Assembly: GCF_030811475.1 (NCBI RefSeq)
Contig: NZ_JAUSQV010000001.1
Coordinates: 1,318,501 to 1,382,500, forward strand
Direction: 5' to 3'
DNA from: Nakamurella flavida
GTDB lineage: Bacteria > Actinomycetota > Actinomycetes > Mycobacteriales > Nakamurellaceae
DNA length: 64,000 nucleotides
The position numbers and the translations under genes are program-made. This document shows, in pieces, positions 1-8,317 of this stretch. The stretch's first letter is position 1; every line of letters starts with the position of its first letter. The notes beneath the pieces were generated by a model. That model saw nothing but the letters and a program-made list of their open reading frames with translations. It was not told the DNA's origin and did not search any database.

Positions 1-518
1 GCGTCCACCACCCGACCGTCGTCGATCATCGCGCCGAACTCGTCCTCACCGACCAGGGCATGCACCATGTCCGCCTCCGAAGCCTCCCGGGCGTGCACAC
101 CGGCGGTCAACCCGGTGGCGTGGAAGACGTCGAAACCCTGGGAGCAGAACCCGCCGGCCTCGTTCAGGTGGCCCAGGTGCCGCCACTCCTCGGCCCGCAC
201 GCCCGTCTCCTCGCGCAGCTCGGCCCGGGCCAGTTCCAGCGGGCTCCCGCCGGCCCCGGCCGGCCAGGTGCCCATCGGGAACTCCCAGGCCCGGCGGGAC
301 AGCGGATAGCGGTACTGCTCGACGAGGTGGAACGCCGGCCCCGACCCGGCGATGTCGGCCTCGGCGATGACGATGGAGAAGTCCTGCTTGTCGACGACGC
401 CGTAGACGCCGGCGGACCCGTCGGGCCGACGGAAGGTGTCCTCCCGCACCGACATCCAGGGGTTGCGGTACACCACGGTGCTGCCGGTGGTCTCGGGTCG
501 ACCCGGGATCGCGTCCAT
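1..518 (-). CDS. NUDIX hydrolase, ADP-ribose pyrophosphatase-like (3' end outside window)
   Basis: The visible 172 residues start at ATG 518 and run off the window edge, so the C-terminus is missing. The fold resembles ADP-ribose pyrophosphatase-type NUDIX enzymes: an N-terminal strand (STVVYRNPWMSVREDTF), then HLVEQYRYPLSRRAWEFPMG before the Nudix region. The Nudix helix reads LARAELREETGV, so the metal-binding ELREE acids are present. The loop before it (GTWPAGAGGSPLE) is about three residues shorter than usual, and the first Glu of the G-x5-E part is not where the consensus puts it. The substrate cannot be assigned. The gene is divergent from pabB, with about 90 bp between the starts. Confidence 0.8.
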   Translation of the reverse strand, partial: MDAIPGRPETTGSTVVYRNPWMSVREDTFRRPDGSAGVYGVVDKQDFSIVIAEADIAGSGPAFHLVEQYRYPLSRRAWEFPMGTWPAGAGGSPLELARAELREETGVRAEEWRHLGHLNEAGGFCSQGFDVFHATGLTAGVHAREASEADMVHALVGEDEFGAMIDDGRVVD

Positions 519-596
519 GACGGGAGTATGGCGTCCGCCGCGGTCGGCGCGGGTGAGGCGTCGATCGGATCGGCGGACCCCACCCACGGCGGCCCC

Positions 597-602
597 TAGG
601 CT
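597..602 (+). promoter_or_regulatory. -10 box of leaderless pabB
   Basis: TAGGCT lies exactly 6 nt before the GTG start at 609. No Shine-Dalgarno sequence separates them, so the transcript probably begins at or next to the start codon. Confidence 0.55.
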
Positions 603-608
603 CGGTCG

Positions 609-1634
609 GTGCCCCCCGTCACCGGACCCTTCGCGTGGTTCGACGGGCAGTGGGCCACGGATCTGCAGGAGACCGTCGATCTCACCGCCGACGCCGGACC
701 GCTGGACGGGGCCGGCTGGTGGGCCGTCGCGGCGACCTTCGAGGGTCGGGTGACCGGCTACCGGTTCGCCGACGTCCGCCGGGCGCCGCTCCCGCCGCCG
801 GACCGGGCGTGGCGGGGGCCGGCGGTCGACAGCTGGCGCAGCAGTATGAGCCGCGCGGACTACCTGGCCGGGGTGCGGCGCATCCGCGAGCACGTGGCCG
901 CCGGGTCGGTCTACCAGGTCAACCTCTGCCGGGTGCTGGACGCCCCGCTCGACGACGACGCCGACCCGCTGGCCCTGGCCGCCGTCCTCGCCGCGGGGAA
1001 CCCCGCGCCCTACCAGGGGGTGCTGTGCGTGGACGACGGGTTCGTGGTGACCGCCTCACCCGAGCTGTTCCTGTCGCGGGACGGCTCGACCCTGGTGTCC
1101 TCGCCGGTGAAGGGCACCGCCGGGCCGGGAGAACCGTTCGCGGACAAGGACACTCCCGAGAACGTGATGATCACCGATCTCGTCCGCAACGATCTCGGCC
1201 GGGTCGCCGTCCCGGGATCCGTGGTGGTGCAGGCCCTGCTGGCCCGGCAGGAGCACCCGGGCCTGGCCCATCTGGTGTCCACGGTGAGCGCCCGCCTCGA
1301 GCCCGGCCTGGGGTGGACCGAGGTGCTCGCCGCCACCCTGCCGCCCGGGTCGGTCAGCGGTGCACCGAAGATCCGCGCGCTGCAGGTGATCGCGGAGCTC
1401 GAGCCGGGCACCCGGGGCCAGTACTGCGGCGCCGTCGGCTATGTCGACGCCGATCGTCGCACCGCCCGCCTCGCCGTCGGCATCCGGACGTTCACCGCCA
1501 CGCGGGACGACAGCGGCGCGCGGCGGCTCACCTTCGGCACCGGGGCCGGCATCACCTGGGCGTCGGACCCGGCCGCCGAGTGGGCCGAGACCGAACTCAA
1601 GGCCGCCCGATTGGTCGGGTTGGCCAGCTCCTGA
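609..1634 (+). CDS. pabB: Aminodeoxychorismate synthase component I / chorismate-binding enzyme
   Basis: This 341-residue protein belongs to the chorismate-binding family (PabB/TrpE/MenF). It would convert chorismate plus ammonia, delivered by a PabA amidotransferase, to 4-amino-4-deoxychorismate for folate synthesis. Family motifs are clear: PVKGT (about 166-170), ENVMITDLVRNDLGR (184-198), GSVSGAPK (247-254), and a C-terminal GTGAGITWASDP stretch. The Lys in PVKGT is typical of aminodeoxychorismate synthases; anthranilate synthases carry Ala there. The protein is shorter than E. coli PabB (about 450 residues) because the N-terminal part is reduced. No pabA or pabC lies nearby. The GTG start at 609 is supported by the -10 box 6 nt upstream. 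It converges on the UDP-glucose pyrophosphorylase gene, with only 7 bp between the stops. Confidence 0.88.
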   Translation: MPPVTGPFAWFDGQWATDLQETVDLTADAGPLDGAGWWAVAATFEGRVTGYRFADVRRAPLPPPDRAWRGPAVDSWRSSMSRADYLAGVRRIREHVAAGSVYQVNLCRVLDAPLDDDADPLALAAVLAAGNPAPYQGVLCVDDGFVVTASPELFLSRDGSTLVSSPVKGTAGPGEPFADKDTPENVMITDLVRNDLGRVAVPGSVVVQALLARQEHPGLAHLVSTVSARLEPGLGWTEVLAATLPPGSVSGAPKIRALQVIAELEPGTRGQYCGAVGYVDADRRTARLAVGIRTFTATRDDSGARRLTFGTGAGITWASDPAAEWAETELKAARLVGLASS

Positions 1635-1641
1635 GGCGGGG

Positions 1642-3027
1642 TCAGCCGCCCAGCACCGTTCCGTCCGGGATGGTGCCCGGCGACCCGTCGGACGACACCA
1701 CGGCGGCGCCGAGCACCCGCACCCCCGCCCCGAAGGTCCAGTCGCCCTGCACGGCGAGCTTCTCGGCCGCCACCAGGCTCGGCGGGCCGGCGGGGAAACG
1801 CTGTTCGAAGTCGCCCACCAGCTTGTAGGTCTTGTCCAGGTCGACCAACGGCGCCGCGGTCCGCGACGGCACTAGGGCCACCTCGAAGTCGTCGGTCACC
1901 TCATAGGCGTCGGAGCGCAGCACCAGGAGGTCGGAGGTCGACTTCACCGGCAGGAACCGGCGGCGTGGCACCTCGATGGCGGCGGCACCCTCGAAGAGCC
2001 CGATGGCGGCGCCCATCGCGGTCTCGATCTGCACCACCTCGGGCGAGGTCGGGTCGGTCGGGTCGACCGTCTTGACGTTGCGGATGATCGGCAGCCCGAG
2101 CACCCCGCCGTTCGCACGGAGCTTGTCGCGCAGCGCGGCCAGGTCGAGCCAGAGGTTGTTGGTGTTGAAGTACCGGTGGCGGTCGATGTCGCCGAACGCG
2201 GCCTCGTCCTCGGGGCGGGTCTGCGCGGACTCCCGCAGCACGAGCTGCCCGTCGTCCCGTCGGCGAGCCAGGTGGCCGCCCTTGCGGTCGGCGGCGGTGC
2301 GGCGGCAGAACTCGGCGGCGAACGGGCTGCCGGACGCGGCGAACCAGCCGGCGAGCCGCGGATCGGGCCGGGCGCCGAGGTTGTCGGCGTTGGAGACGAA
2401 GACGTACCGGAACCCGGCGTCGAGCAGGGCGTCGAGCGTGCCGGAGGCGTCCAGCGCGGTGTAGATGTCGCCGTGACCCGGCGGGCACCACTCCAGGGTC
2501 GGGTCGGCGGGCCAGCTGACCGGGGTGAGATCGGCGGTGCGCAGCTTGGGTTCGCGGTTCTGCAGGAACTCCCCCGGCAGCCCCTCGGTCGCGAGCTCGG
2601 GGTGGCGGGCCAGAGCGGCCCGGGTGTCCTCGCTGGTCCGGAACGAGTTCATCACCACGAGCGGCAGGGGTGCGCCGTACTGCGCGCGCAGGGCCAGCAC
2701 CTGCCGGGCGATGACGTCCAGGAACGACAGACCGTCCCGGACGGGGAGCAGAGACTTGGCCCGGTCCATGCCCATGGAGGTACCGAGCCCGCCGTTGAGC
2801 TTGATGACGGCGGTGGCGGCCAGGGCGGCAGCGGCGGCGGTCTCGTCGACGTCCAGGTCGTCCAGGCGGGGCAGCTCGTCCACCGGGGTCAGGTCGTCCT
2901 CGGCGAGGATGCCGGTCTCACCGCCGGCGAGCATGTCGTAGGAGTGCGCGAAGACGGCGATGGCCTGGGGGTGCACTCCCCCCGCCTCCATCAGTCGCCG
3001 GGCCTGGTCCAGTCCGCTCTCGCTCAT
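1642..3027 (-). CDS. UTP--glucose-1-phosphate uridylyltransferase (UDPGP family)
   Basis: The 461-residue protein belongs to the eukaryote-type UDPGP/UGP2 nucleotidyltransferase family, which makes UDP-glucose (or UDP-N-acetylhexosamines in some members) from UTP and sugar 1-phosphate. The nucleotide-binding loop KLNGGLGTSMGMDRAKSLLP sits at about 76-95. Further family segments include LVVMNSFRTSEDT, the product region EWCPPGHGDIY, FVSNADNLGA, and the sugar-site stretch HRYFNTNNLWLDL. This type is distinct from the short bacterial GalU. ATG 3027 was preferred to an upstream in-frame codon at 3063, because a TACGCT -10 box lies 7 nt before 3027 and the extra residues look non-coding. Confidence 0.88.
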   Translation of the reverse strand: MSESGLDQARRLMEAGGVHPQAIAVFAHSYDMLAGGETGILAEDDLTPVDELPRLDDLDVDETAAAAALAATAVIKLNGGLGTSMGMDRAKSLLPVRDGLSFLDVIARQVLALRAQYGAPLPLVVMNSFRTSEDTRAALARHPELATEGLPGEFLQNREPKLRTADLTPVSWPADPTLEWCPPGHGDIYTALDASGTLDALLDAGFRYVFVSNADNLGARPDPRLAGWFAASGSPFAAEFCRRTAADRKGGHLARRRDDGQLVLRESAQTRPEDEAAFGDIDRHRYFNTNNLWLDLAALRDKLRANGGVLGLPIIRNVKTVDPTDPTSPEVVQIETAMGAAIGLFEGAAAIEVPRRRFLPVKSTSDLLVLRSDAYEVTDDFEVALVPSRTAAPLVDLDKTYKLVGDFEQRFPAGPPSLVAAEKLAVQGDWTFGAGVRVLGAAVVSSDGSPGTIPDGTVLGG

Positions 3028-3034
3028 GACAGGG

Positions 3035-3040
3035 AGCGTA
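3035..3040 (-). promoter_or_regulatory. -10 box of leaderless UDPGP gene
   Basis: TACGCT on the minus strand ends 7 nt before ATG 3027, which fits a leaderless transcript. Confidence 0.5.
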
Positions 3041-3070
3041 GGGGCCGGTGACCACCCGATCACCCTCGGG

Positions 3071-3601
3071 TCAGAGCCCGGCGGCCGTCCCGCGGACGTG
3101 CTCGAAGACCAGGTTGGTCTCGGTGGAGGCGACCTCGGGGTACGCCGAGAGCTCCTCGACGACGAAGTCGCGGAGGTCGGCGACGTCGACGGCGGTGACG
3201 TCGAGGAGGAAGTCGTCGCCGCCGGCGAGGAAGTAGACCGACCGCACCTCGGGTCGGGCGCGGATGCGGTCGGTGAACGATCGCAGCCGGCCCCGCGCGC
3301 CGGAGCTCAGCCGCACGGACACCAGGGCCTGCAGGGGCCGACCGAGCGCGGCCGGGTCGAGATCGGCGTGGTAGCCACGGATCACCCCGCTGTCCCGCAG
3401 GGCGCGCATCCGGGCCAGGCACGTCGACGGGGCCACGCCGACCTCCGCGGCGACGGCGTTGTTGGGCGTCCGGGCATCCCGGGCGAGGACCGTGAGGATC
3501 CGCCGGTCGACCTCGTCGGTGGTGACCGGCTCCCGGGCCGGCCGAACATCCTTCGTCGGGATCGGACCGGCCGCCGCGGTCGTCGACGGAAACTCGCTCA
3601 T
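3071..3601 (-). CDS. Lrp/AsnC family transcriptional regulator, probable regulator of ald
   Basis: The 176-residue protein has an Lrp-type winged helix-turn-helix at about 28-75 (VDRRILTVLARDARTPNNAV, then EVGVAPSTCLARM) and a RAM/AsnC ligand-binding domain at about 85-165. It is divergent from alanine dehydrogenase. In mycobacteria an Lrp-family protein (AldR) controls ald, so a role as amino-acid-responsive regulator of ald is likely by context. About 25 residues precede the usual Lrp start. ATG 3601 has a TACGGT -10 box 6 nt upstream and no Shine-Dalgarno, so it appears leaderless. The partial inverted repeat at 3623-3646 is a plausible operator. Confidence 0.88.
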   Translation of the reverse strand: MSEFPSTTAAAGPIPTKDVRPAREPVTTDEVDRRILTVLARDARTPNNAVAAEVGVAPSTCLARMRALRDSGVIRGYHADLDPAALGRPLQALVSVRLSSGARGRLRSFTDRIRARPEVRSVYFLAGGDDFLLDVTAVDVADLRDFVVEELSAYPEVASTETNLVFEHVRGTAAGL

Positions 3602-3622
3602 CCGCCCACCGTACCGAATCTT

Positions 3623-3646
3623 CTGCAGACATCTTCCGGTCTGCGG
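3623..3646. promoter_or_regulatory. Inverted repeat between lrp-like regulator and ald (putative operator)
   Basis: CTGCAGAC and GTCTGCGG are separated by 8 bp; 7 of 8 positions pair. It lies about 10 bp upstream of the regulator -10 box (TACGGT, 3608-3613) and upstream of a possible ald -10 (CATACT, 3658-3663). It could let one Lrp-type protein control both genes. Confidence 0.4.
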
Positions 3647-3716
3647 ACGTGAAGTTCATACTTTCCCCAGCTCGTCACCCTTTCGAGCAGCCGCTCCCCA
3701 CCACGGAGGACCAGTC

Positions 3717-4832
3717 ATGCGCGTCGGTGTGCCCCGCGAGATCAAGAACCACGAGTACCGCGTCGCCCTCACCCCCGGCGGCGCCCACCAGCTCACCGGG
3801 CAGGGTCACGAGGTCGTCGTGGAGACCGGGGCCGGCCTGGGTTCGCAGATCACCGACGCCGATTTCGTGGCCGCCGGTGCGCGCATCGTGGCGACCGCCG
3901 ACGAGGCGTGGGCCGCCGAGCTGGTGCTCAAGGTCAAGGAGCCCGTCGCCGCGGAGTACCACCACCTGCGCGAGGACCTGCTGCTCTTCACCTACCTCCA
4001 CCTGGCCGCGGACCGCCCGCTCACCCGCGCCCTGCTCGACGCCGGGACCACCGCGATCGCCTACGAGACGGTGCAGCTGCCGGACCGTTCGCTCCCGCTG
4101 CTCGCCCCGATGAGCGAGATCGCCGGCCGCCTGGCACCGCAGGTCGGCGCCTACCACCTGATGCGCAACGAGGGTGGCCGCGGCGTGCTGCTCGGCGGCG
4201 TCCCCGGCGTCGAGAACGGGAAGGTGGTCATCCTCGGCGGCGGTGTGGCGGGCGCGCACGCCGCGGAGATCGCCCTGGGCATGCGGGCCGACGTCACCGT
4301 CATCGATCTCTCGCTGCCCACCCTGCGGCGGCTGGACGCCCGGTTCGGCGGGCACGTCAAGACGGTCGCGTCCAACACGTTGACCATCGCCGAGGCCGTC
4401 GCGGGCGCCGATCTCGTCGTCGGCTCGGTGCTCATCCCCGGGGCCAAGGCCCCCAAGCTGGTGACCAACGAGATGGTCGCGGGCATGCGCGCCGGGTCCG
4501 TCCTGGTCGACATCGCCGTGGACCAGGGCGGCTGCTTCGCCGACTCCCGGCCCACCACCCACGACGACCCGACATTCCTCGTGCACCAGTCGGTCTTCTA
4601 CTGCGTGGCCAACATGCCGGGCGCCGTCCCGCGCACCTCCACCTACGCCCTGACCAACGCGACGCTGCCCTACGCCGGCGCCCTGGCCACCCGCGGCTGG
4701 CAGGGTGCACTGCGGTCCGACCCCGCCCTGGCCGCCGGCCTCACCTCGCACCACGGCGCGCTGACCAACCTGGCCGTGGCCACCGCCCACGAGCTGACCT
4801 CGACCGACCCCGGCCTGGTGCTCGCCGGCTGA
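3717..4832 (+). CDS. ald: Alanine dehydrogenase
   Basis: The 371-residue protein matches the usual length of L-alanine dehydrogenase, which catalyses NAD-dependent interconversion of L-alanine with pyruvate and ammonia. Seen in the sequence: the N-terminal GVPREIKNHEYRVALTP with the substrate-binding Arg (R15), KVKEP with its catalytic-site Lys (about 74), FTYLHLA with the catalytic His (about 95), the Rossmann loop VILGGGVAGAHAAE (171-184), and VDIAVDQGG with the conserved Asp. ATG 3717 follows CGGAGGA by a proper spacing and gives the canonical MRVGVP start; upstream in-frame codons fall in the regulator promoter and were rejected. Confidence 0.95.
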   Translation: MRVGVPREIKNHEYRVALTPGGAHQLTGQGHEVVVETGAGLGSQITDADFVAAGARIVATADEAWAAELVLKVKEPVAAEYHHLREDLLLFTYLHLAADRPLTRALLDAGTTAIAYETVQLPDRSLPLLAPMSEIAGRLAPQVGAYHLMRNEGGRGVLLGGVPGVENGKVVILGGGVAGAHAAEIALGMRADVTVIDLSLPTLRRLDARFGGHVKTVASNTLTIAEAVAGADLVVGSVLIPGAKAPKLVTNEMVAGMRAGSVLVDIAVDQGGCFADSRPTTHDDPTFLVHQSVFYCVANMPGAVPRTSTYALTNATLPYAGALATRGWQGALRSDPALAAGLTSHHGALTNLAVATAHELTSTDPGLVLAG

Positions 4833-5037
4833 CCCTCGTCAGCGGCGTCACGGGCGTGCGAACCCGCCGGACCCCGGTGGGCCGGTCCCCGGTGGGCCGG
4901 TCCGCCCGATCAGGTCCACCCGTCTGCGCTGCCGCGACGAGCGGTCAACGGTCGACCAGGGCGAGGCCCGGACGTCGGTCCTGCGCGCGGGTGATCCTCC
5001 GGTCCGATGGACCAGGCCCGAGATCGCGGAGTGAGCA

Positions 5038-5610
5038 TCAGCTCTGGGTCGGCCGGCGCCGTTCGGGATGGATCGCGACCATCACCCCGACCGGCCGCCC
5101 GTCGGCATCCGGGCCGCGATCCTTGAACTCCGTGAGCAAGGCGTCCAGCCGCCGGTGCAGCTCCTGCTCGCTCGCGGGGTTGAGCTTCAGCCCCAGCCGG
5201 GCGATGGCCAGGTCGGCCGGCGGCACACCCTCGACCTCGTCCACGAATGCGCGGAGCAGGATCGGGCCGACATCGGGGACGGGCGTGTCCCAGGACCGAC
5301 CGGTGGCCCGGTACGGGATCTCGCGCGCCCCGCGGCGACCCCGCCGGCCCTCCCCGGCGATGAGAAACCCGGTGTCCAGCAACGTGCGCACGTGGTGCAG
5401 ACTCGTTCCCGGGTTGAGGGCGAACTCGGCCGCTATCTCGCGATTGGTGCGTCCCTCGTGCAGGCAGAACCGCAGGATGCGCAGCCGCAACGGTGAACTG
5501 AGCGCCCGGGCGCGGGCCTGGGCCAGCTGGTCGGAGACCGGATCCACGCCCGGCCCATCCGCGGCCGCGACGGTTCCACCACCGACGGACGCGGCATCGA
5601 CGGACGTCAT
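5038..5610 (-). CDS. ArsR-type winged-helix transcriptional regulator
   Basis: The 190-residue protein has an ArsR/HTH_20-type DNA-binding domain at about 36-85 (RALSSPLRLRILRFCL, TNREIAAEFALNPGTSLHHVRTLLDTGFL). The C-terminal half has no recognisable metal ligands, so it is not obviously a metal sensor. It is divergent from an MFS exporter 66 bp away, a common regulator/exporter layout, so it probably represses that gene. A 5-6-5 inverted repeat (ATTGG-N6-CCAAT, 5641-5656) sits in the shared promoter. The ligand is unknown. It converges with ald, leaving 205 bp that hold a 15-bp tandem duplication (CCCCGGTGGGCCGGT) near 4872-4902. Confidence 0.85.
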   Translation of the reverse strand: MTSVDAASVGGGTVAAADGPGVDPVSDQLAQARARALSSPLRLRILRFCLHEGRTNREIAAEFALNPGTSLHHVRTLLDTGFLIAGEGRRGRRGAREIPYRATGRSWDTPVPDVGPILLRAFVDEVEGVPPADLAIARLGLKLNPASEQELHRRLDALLTEFKDRGPDADGRPVGVMVAIHPERRRPTQS

Positions 5611-5640
5611 GCCCCCAGCCTAATGGGCCGATCTCCAGTC

Positions 5641-5656
5641 ATTGGCAGATCCCAAT
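5641..5656. promoter_or_regulatory. Inverted repeat in ArsR/MFS promoter, plus MFS -10
   Basis: ATTGG-CAGATC-CCAAT is a perfect 5-bp inverted repeat that lies just upstream of the MFS -10 box TAGTCT (5665-5670). The box is exactly 6 nt before ATG 5677, so the MFS transcript is probably leaderless and could be blocked by the ArsR-type protein. Confidence 0.45.
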
Positions 5657-5676
5657 CACTGCCCTAGTCTCGCCCC

Positions 5677-6936
5677 ATGACGCGTCCGGCCCCGGCCTCG
5701 CTGTGGCGGCACCACGGCTTCCTGCGCCTGTGGGGCGGGGAGAGCACCAGCCAGTTCGGCGCGCAGTTGGGGCAGTTGGCCATCCCCGTCCTGGCGGTGA
5801 CCGTCCTCGGTGCCTCCGACCTGGCCGTGGGTCTGCTCGGCGCCGCGGCCACCGCGGCCTTCCTGCTCGTCGGCTTACCGGCGGGGGCGTGGGTCGATCG
5901 GATGGCCAAGCGCCGCGTCATGCTGCGGGCCGACCTCGTCCGGGCCCTGACGGTGGCCGCCGTTCCGATCCTGGCCGTCACCGGGGTGCTGCAGATCTGG
6001 CAGCTGATCGTGGTGGCCGCCCTGGTCGGTGTGGCCACCGTCTTCTTCGACGTCGCCTACCAGAGCTACATCCCCGTCCTGGTCGCCCGCGATCAGGTGA
6101 GCGAAGCGAACTCCAAGCTGGAGTCGACCGCCCAGTTGGCCCGGATCGGCGGCCCGGCCGCGGCCGGCGGCCTGCTGACGGTGCTCGCCGCACCCTGGCT
6201 GCTGCTCGTCACCGGGCTGACCTATCTCGTCTCCTTCCTGACGTTGAGCTCGATCCGGGACGACGAGGTACCGGCGGCCCGGGAGACCCGCCGACCGCTC
6301 GTGACGGAGATCCGGGAGGGGGTCGCCTTCGTCTGGCGGACGACCCTGCTGCGTCGGATCGTCGCGTGCACGGGGGTGTCGAACCTGTTCTCGACCCTGG
6401 CCATGACGATGCTGCCGGTGCTGGTGCTCCGCGAGCTGGGCCTGTCGCCCGCCGTCCTCGGGGCGGCGACCGCCGTGGGATCGATCGGCGGACTCCTCGG
6501 CGCGACGCTCACCGCCCGGCTGACCACGTGGATCGGCGAGGGCACGATCATCCCGGTGTCGGCCGTGGTCTTCGGGCTGGCCGGCCTGCTGTTCGCCGGT
6601 CTCACCGTCGCCCCGCAGCCGCTGCTCGTGCCGCTGTTCGTGCTGGCCGAGTTCGGCCTCAGCTTCGCGGTCCTGGTCTACAACATCGCGCAGGTCTCGT
6701 TCCGGCAGCGCATCTGCCCGACCCCGCTGCTGGGCCGGATGAACGCGTCCATCCGGTTCGTGGTGTGGGGCGTGACCCCGATCGCCGCGGTGGCCGCCGG
6801 CCTGCTGTCGACGGCGTTCGGGGTGTCGACCGTCATCTGGATCGGCATGGTGGGCGCGCTGGGCGCGGGTGCCTTCGTCTGGTTCAGTCCGCTGCTGAGG
6901 ATGCGCACTCTGCCGGAGGCGGAGAGGACCGGGTGA
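5677..6936 (+). CDS. MFS transporter, drug/siderophore-exporter type
   Basis: The 419-residue protein has about 12 hydrophobic membrane segments in two bundles of six, with an acidic-basic loop between TM2 and TM3 (GAWVDRMAKRRVML) that matches the MFS loop-2 signature. It resembles the MFS_3 branch that includes macrolide and enterobactin exporters. That class uses the proton gradient to export small molecules; the actual substrate is not visible. It is paired with the divergent ArsR-type regulator. It converges with the DUF3224 gene, with 6 bp between the stops. Confidence 0.88.
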   Translation: MTRPAPASLWRHHGFLRLWGGESTSQFGAQLGQLAIPVLAVTVLGASDLAVGLLGAAATAAFLLVGLPAGAWVDRMAKRRVMLRADLVRALTVAAVPILAVTGVLQIWQLIVVAALVGVATVFFDVAYQSYIPVLVARDQVSEANSKLESTAQLARIGGPAAAGGLLTVLAAPWLLLVTGLTYLVSFLTLSSIRDDEVPAARETRRPLVTEIREGVAFVWRTTLLRRIVACTGVSNLFSTLAMTMLPVLVLRELGLSPAVLGAATAVGSIGGLLGATLTARLTTWIGEGTIIPVSAVVFGLAGLLFAGLTVAPQPLLVPLFVLAEFGLSFAVLVYNIAQVSFRQRICPTPLLGRMNASIRFVVWGVTPIAAVAAGLLSTAFGVSTVIWIGMVGALGAGAFVWFSPLLRMRTLPEAERTG

Positions 6937-6942
6937 CGGAGC

Positions 6943-7338
6943 TCAGCCCTCGGGCAGCTCGACGTCCAGGGTGAGCAGTTCGTGCTCCATGAGGCCGGTG
7001 CCGGCGATGCCGGCCAGCTCGCCGGTCCCGGAACCGGCGACGACGGCCGCATGCGACTCGGTCTCCACGCCCTCGCCCATCGAGGCGCCGTGCTCGAGGA
7101 CGAAGCTGCCGGTGCGGCCGAGCAGGGTGCCGGTGATGCGCTCCTGCGCGACGTACGCGGCGCCCAGCGGTCCCCGGGTGGTCAGGGCGTGTCCGGTGGC
7201 CGTCGCGGTGAGTTCGTCACCGCGGTAGGTCTTGGCCAGGGCCACCACGGCCATGGCCGCCGTCTCCTCCCCCGGACCGTCCTCGGTGGAGGTCGCATCC
7301 CAGCGATCGAGGGTGAACGGCAGTTCCAGGCGGGTCAT
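6943..7338 (-). CDS. DUF3224 domain protein
   Basis: The 131-residue protein fits the DUF3224 family, a small soluble beta-barrel-like protein common in actinobacteria (allene-oxide-cyclase-like fold). It is recognised from FTLDRWDATSTEDGPGEETAA, GDELTATATGHAL, TGRTGSFVLEHGAS and the GTGELAGIAGTG segment. Its biochemical role is unknown. ATG 7338 gives the family-like N-terminus; a longer reading would add 33 Pro/Arg-rich residues that look non-coding. Confidence 0.82.
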   Translation of the reverse strand: MTRLELPFTLDRWDATSTEDGPGEETAAMAVVALAKTYRGDELTATATGHALTTRGPLGAAYVAQERITGTLLGRTGSFVLEHGASMGEGVETESHAAVVAGSGTGELAGIAGTGLMEHELLTLDVELPEG

Positions 7339-7402
7339 CGGCCCAGTCTGGCCGGGCCGCTCGCGGGGCGCGCGACGGCACGCCCCACGAGCGGGTGGTG
7401 GA

Positions 7403-7843
7403 TCAGGCGAGCGAGGCGTCCAGGGTGATGGCGACACCGGTGAGCGCCTTGGAGATCGGGCAGGTCTCCTTGGCCTTGTTGGCGGCCTCGGCGAAGCCGG
7501 CCTCGTCCAGACCCTCGACCTGGCCGCGAACGGTCAGGGCGATGCCGGTCAGCTTGAAGCCGTTGTCGGCCTTGTCCGGGCCGAGCCCGACCTCGGCGTC
7601 GACGATCAGGCTCTTCACGCTGCCGCCGGCCGCGCCGACCAGCGCGGAGAGCTGCATGGCGAAGCAGGAGGTGTGCGCGGCGGCGATCAGCTCCTCGGGG
7701 CTGGTCGTGCCACCGGCACTGTCCGCGGCGCGGCGGGGGAACGAGACGTCGAACGTGCCGACGCCGGAACTGGTGAGCTCGACGCGGCCGGACCCGTCCT
7801 GCAGTCCACCGCTCCATTCGGTACGTGCCTTGCGTGACGGCAT
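7403..7843 (-). CDS. osmC: OsmC family peroxiredoxin
   Basis: The 146-residue protein is of the OsmC type, a thiol peroxidase that reduces organic hydroperoxides. Both redox cysteines are present: HTSCFAMQLS (resolved near residue 58) and KETCPISKAL (near residue 124). Spacing and length match OsmC rather than Ohr. ATG 7843 follows CAGGAAGGAC on the minus strand, a good ribosome-binding site, and is preferred to the upstream in-frame 41 residues. It sits alone after the DUF3224 gene, same strand, 64 bp upstream of it. No operator could be recognised. Confidence 0.92.
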   Translation of the reverse strand: MPSRKARTEWSGGLQDGSGRVELTSSGVGTFDVSFPRRAADSAGGTTSPEELIAAAHTSCFAMQLSALVGAAGGSVKSLIVDAEVGLGPDKADNGFKLTGIALTVRGQVEGLDEAGFAEAANKAKETCPISKALTGVAITLDASLA

Positions 7844-8317
7844 GTCTGTCGTCCTTCCTGTGGTGATTCCTGCGGATGCGCAGGGGCGGGTGGCGCCGAC
7901 CGCAGCCGGACTCCACTCGCCCCCGGGCCGGCCGGAACGGCCGGCCGAATGCGGGTGCGCCACCATGGTGCCCTGTCATCCGAAACGTCCGGATGGCGGC
8001 ACCGGCCCGACCGGTCGCGGACCACGGAGGACGGCTCCCCCACCGGGTGGACGCCCTCCTCCGGATCTTCCCTCCGACGATGTCGAGCGGCTTTCATCCG
8101 TTCCCCATCCACTCCATCGATGGATGCCATCCGCGAGTCCACCCGGCCGGGGATGGTCTTGCTACCGTGCAGTGACATACCCCGGGACCTGCCGCAACGC
8201 GTCGGATCAGCTCGTCCGGGCCGCCCGTCCCCCGGATTTCCCCGGCAACGTCGCCCCCGTTCCGGTGAGCCCCCACCGGCCCTCCCGGCCGGCGGCCGCC
8301 GCCGTCGAGAGGCCCCT
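7844..8317. other. Intergenic region between osmC and GH16-type gene (474 bp)
   Basis: No convincing gene or structured RNA was found. A 12-bp perfect palindrome TCCATCGATGGA lies at 8113-8124, embedded in ATCCA repeats, and may be an operator for the downstream glycosidase gene. The readable frames here are Pro/Arg-rich and look like artefacts of high GC. Confidence 0.4.

Noticed and set aside
7844..8317. Possible riboswitch before the GH16-type gene
   Set aside because: No core of a c-di-AMP, c-di-GMP or other known riboswitch could be matched by eye; only a 12-bp palindrome is visible.
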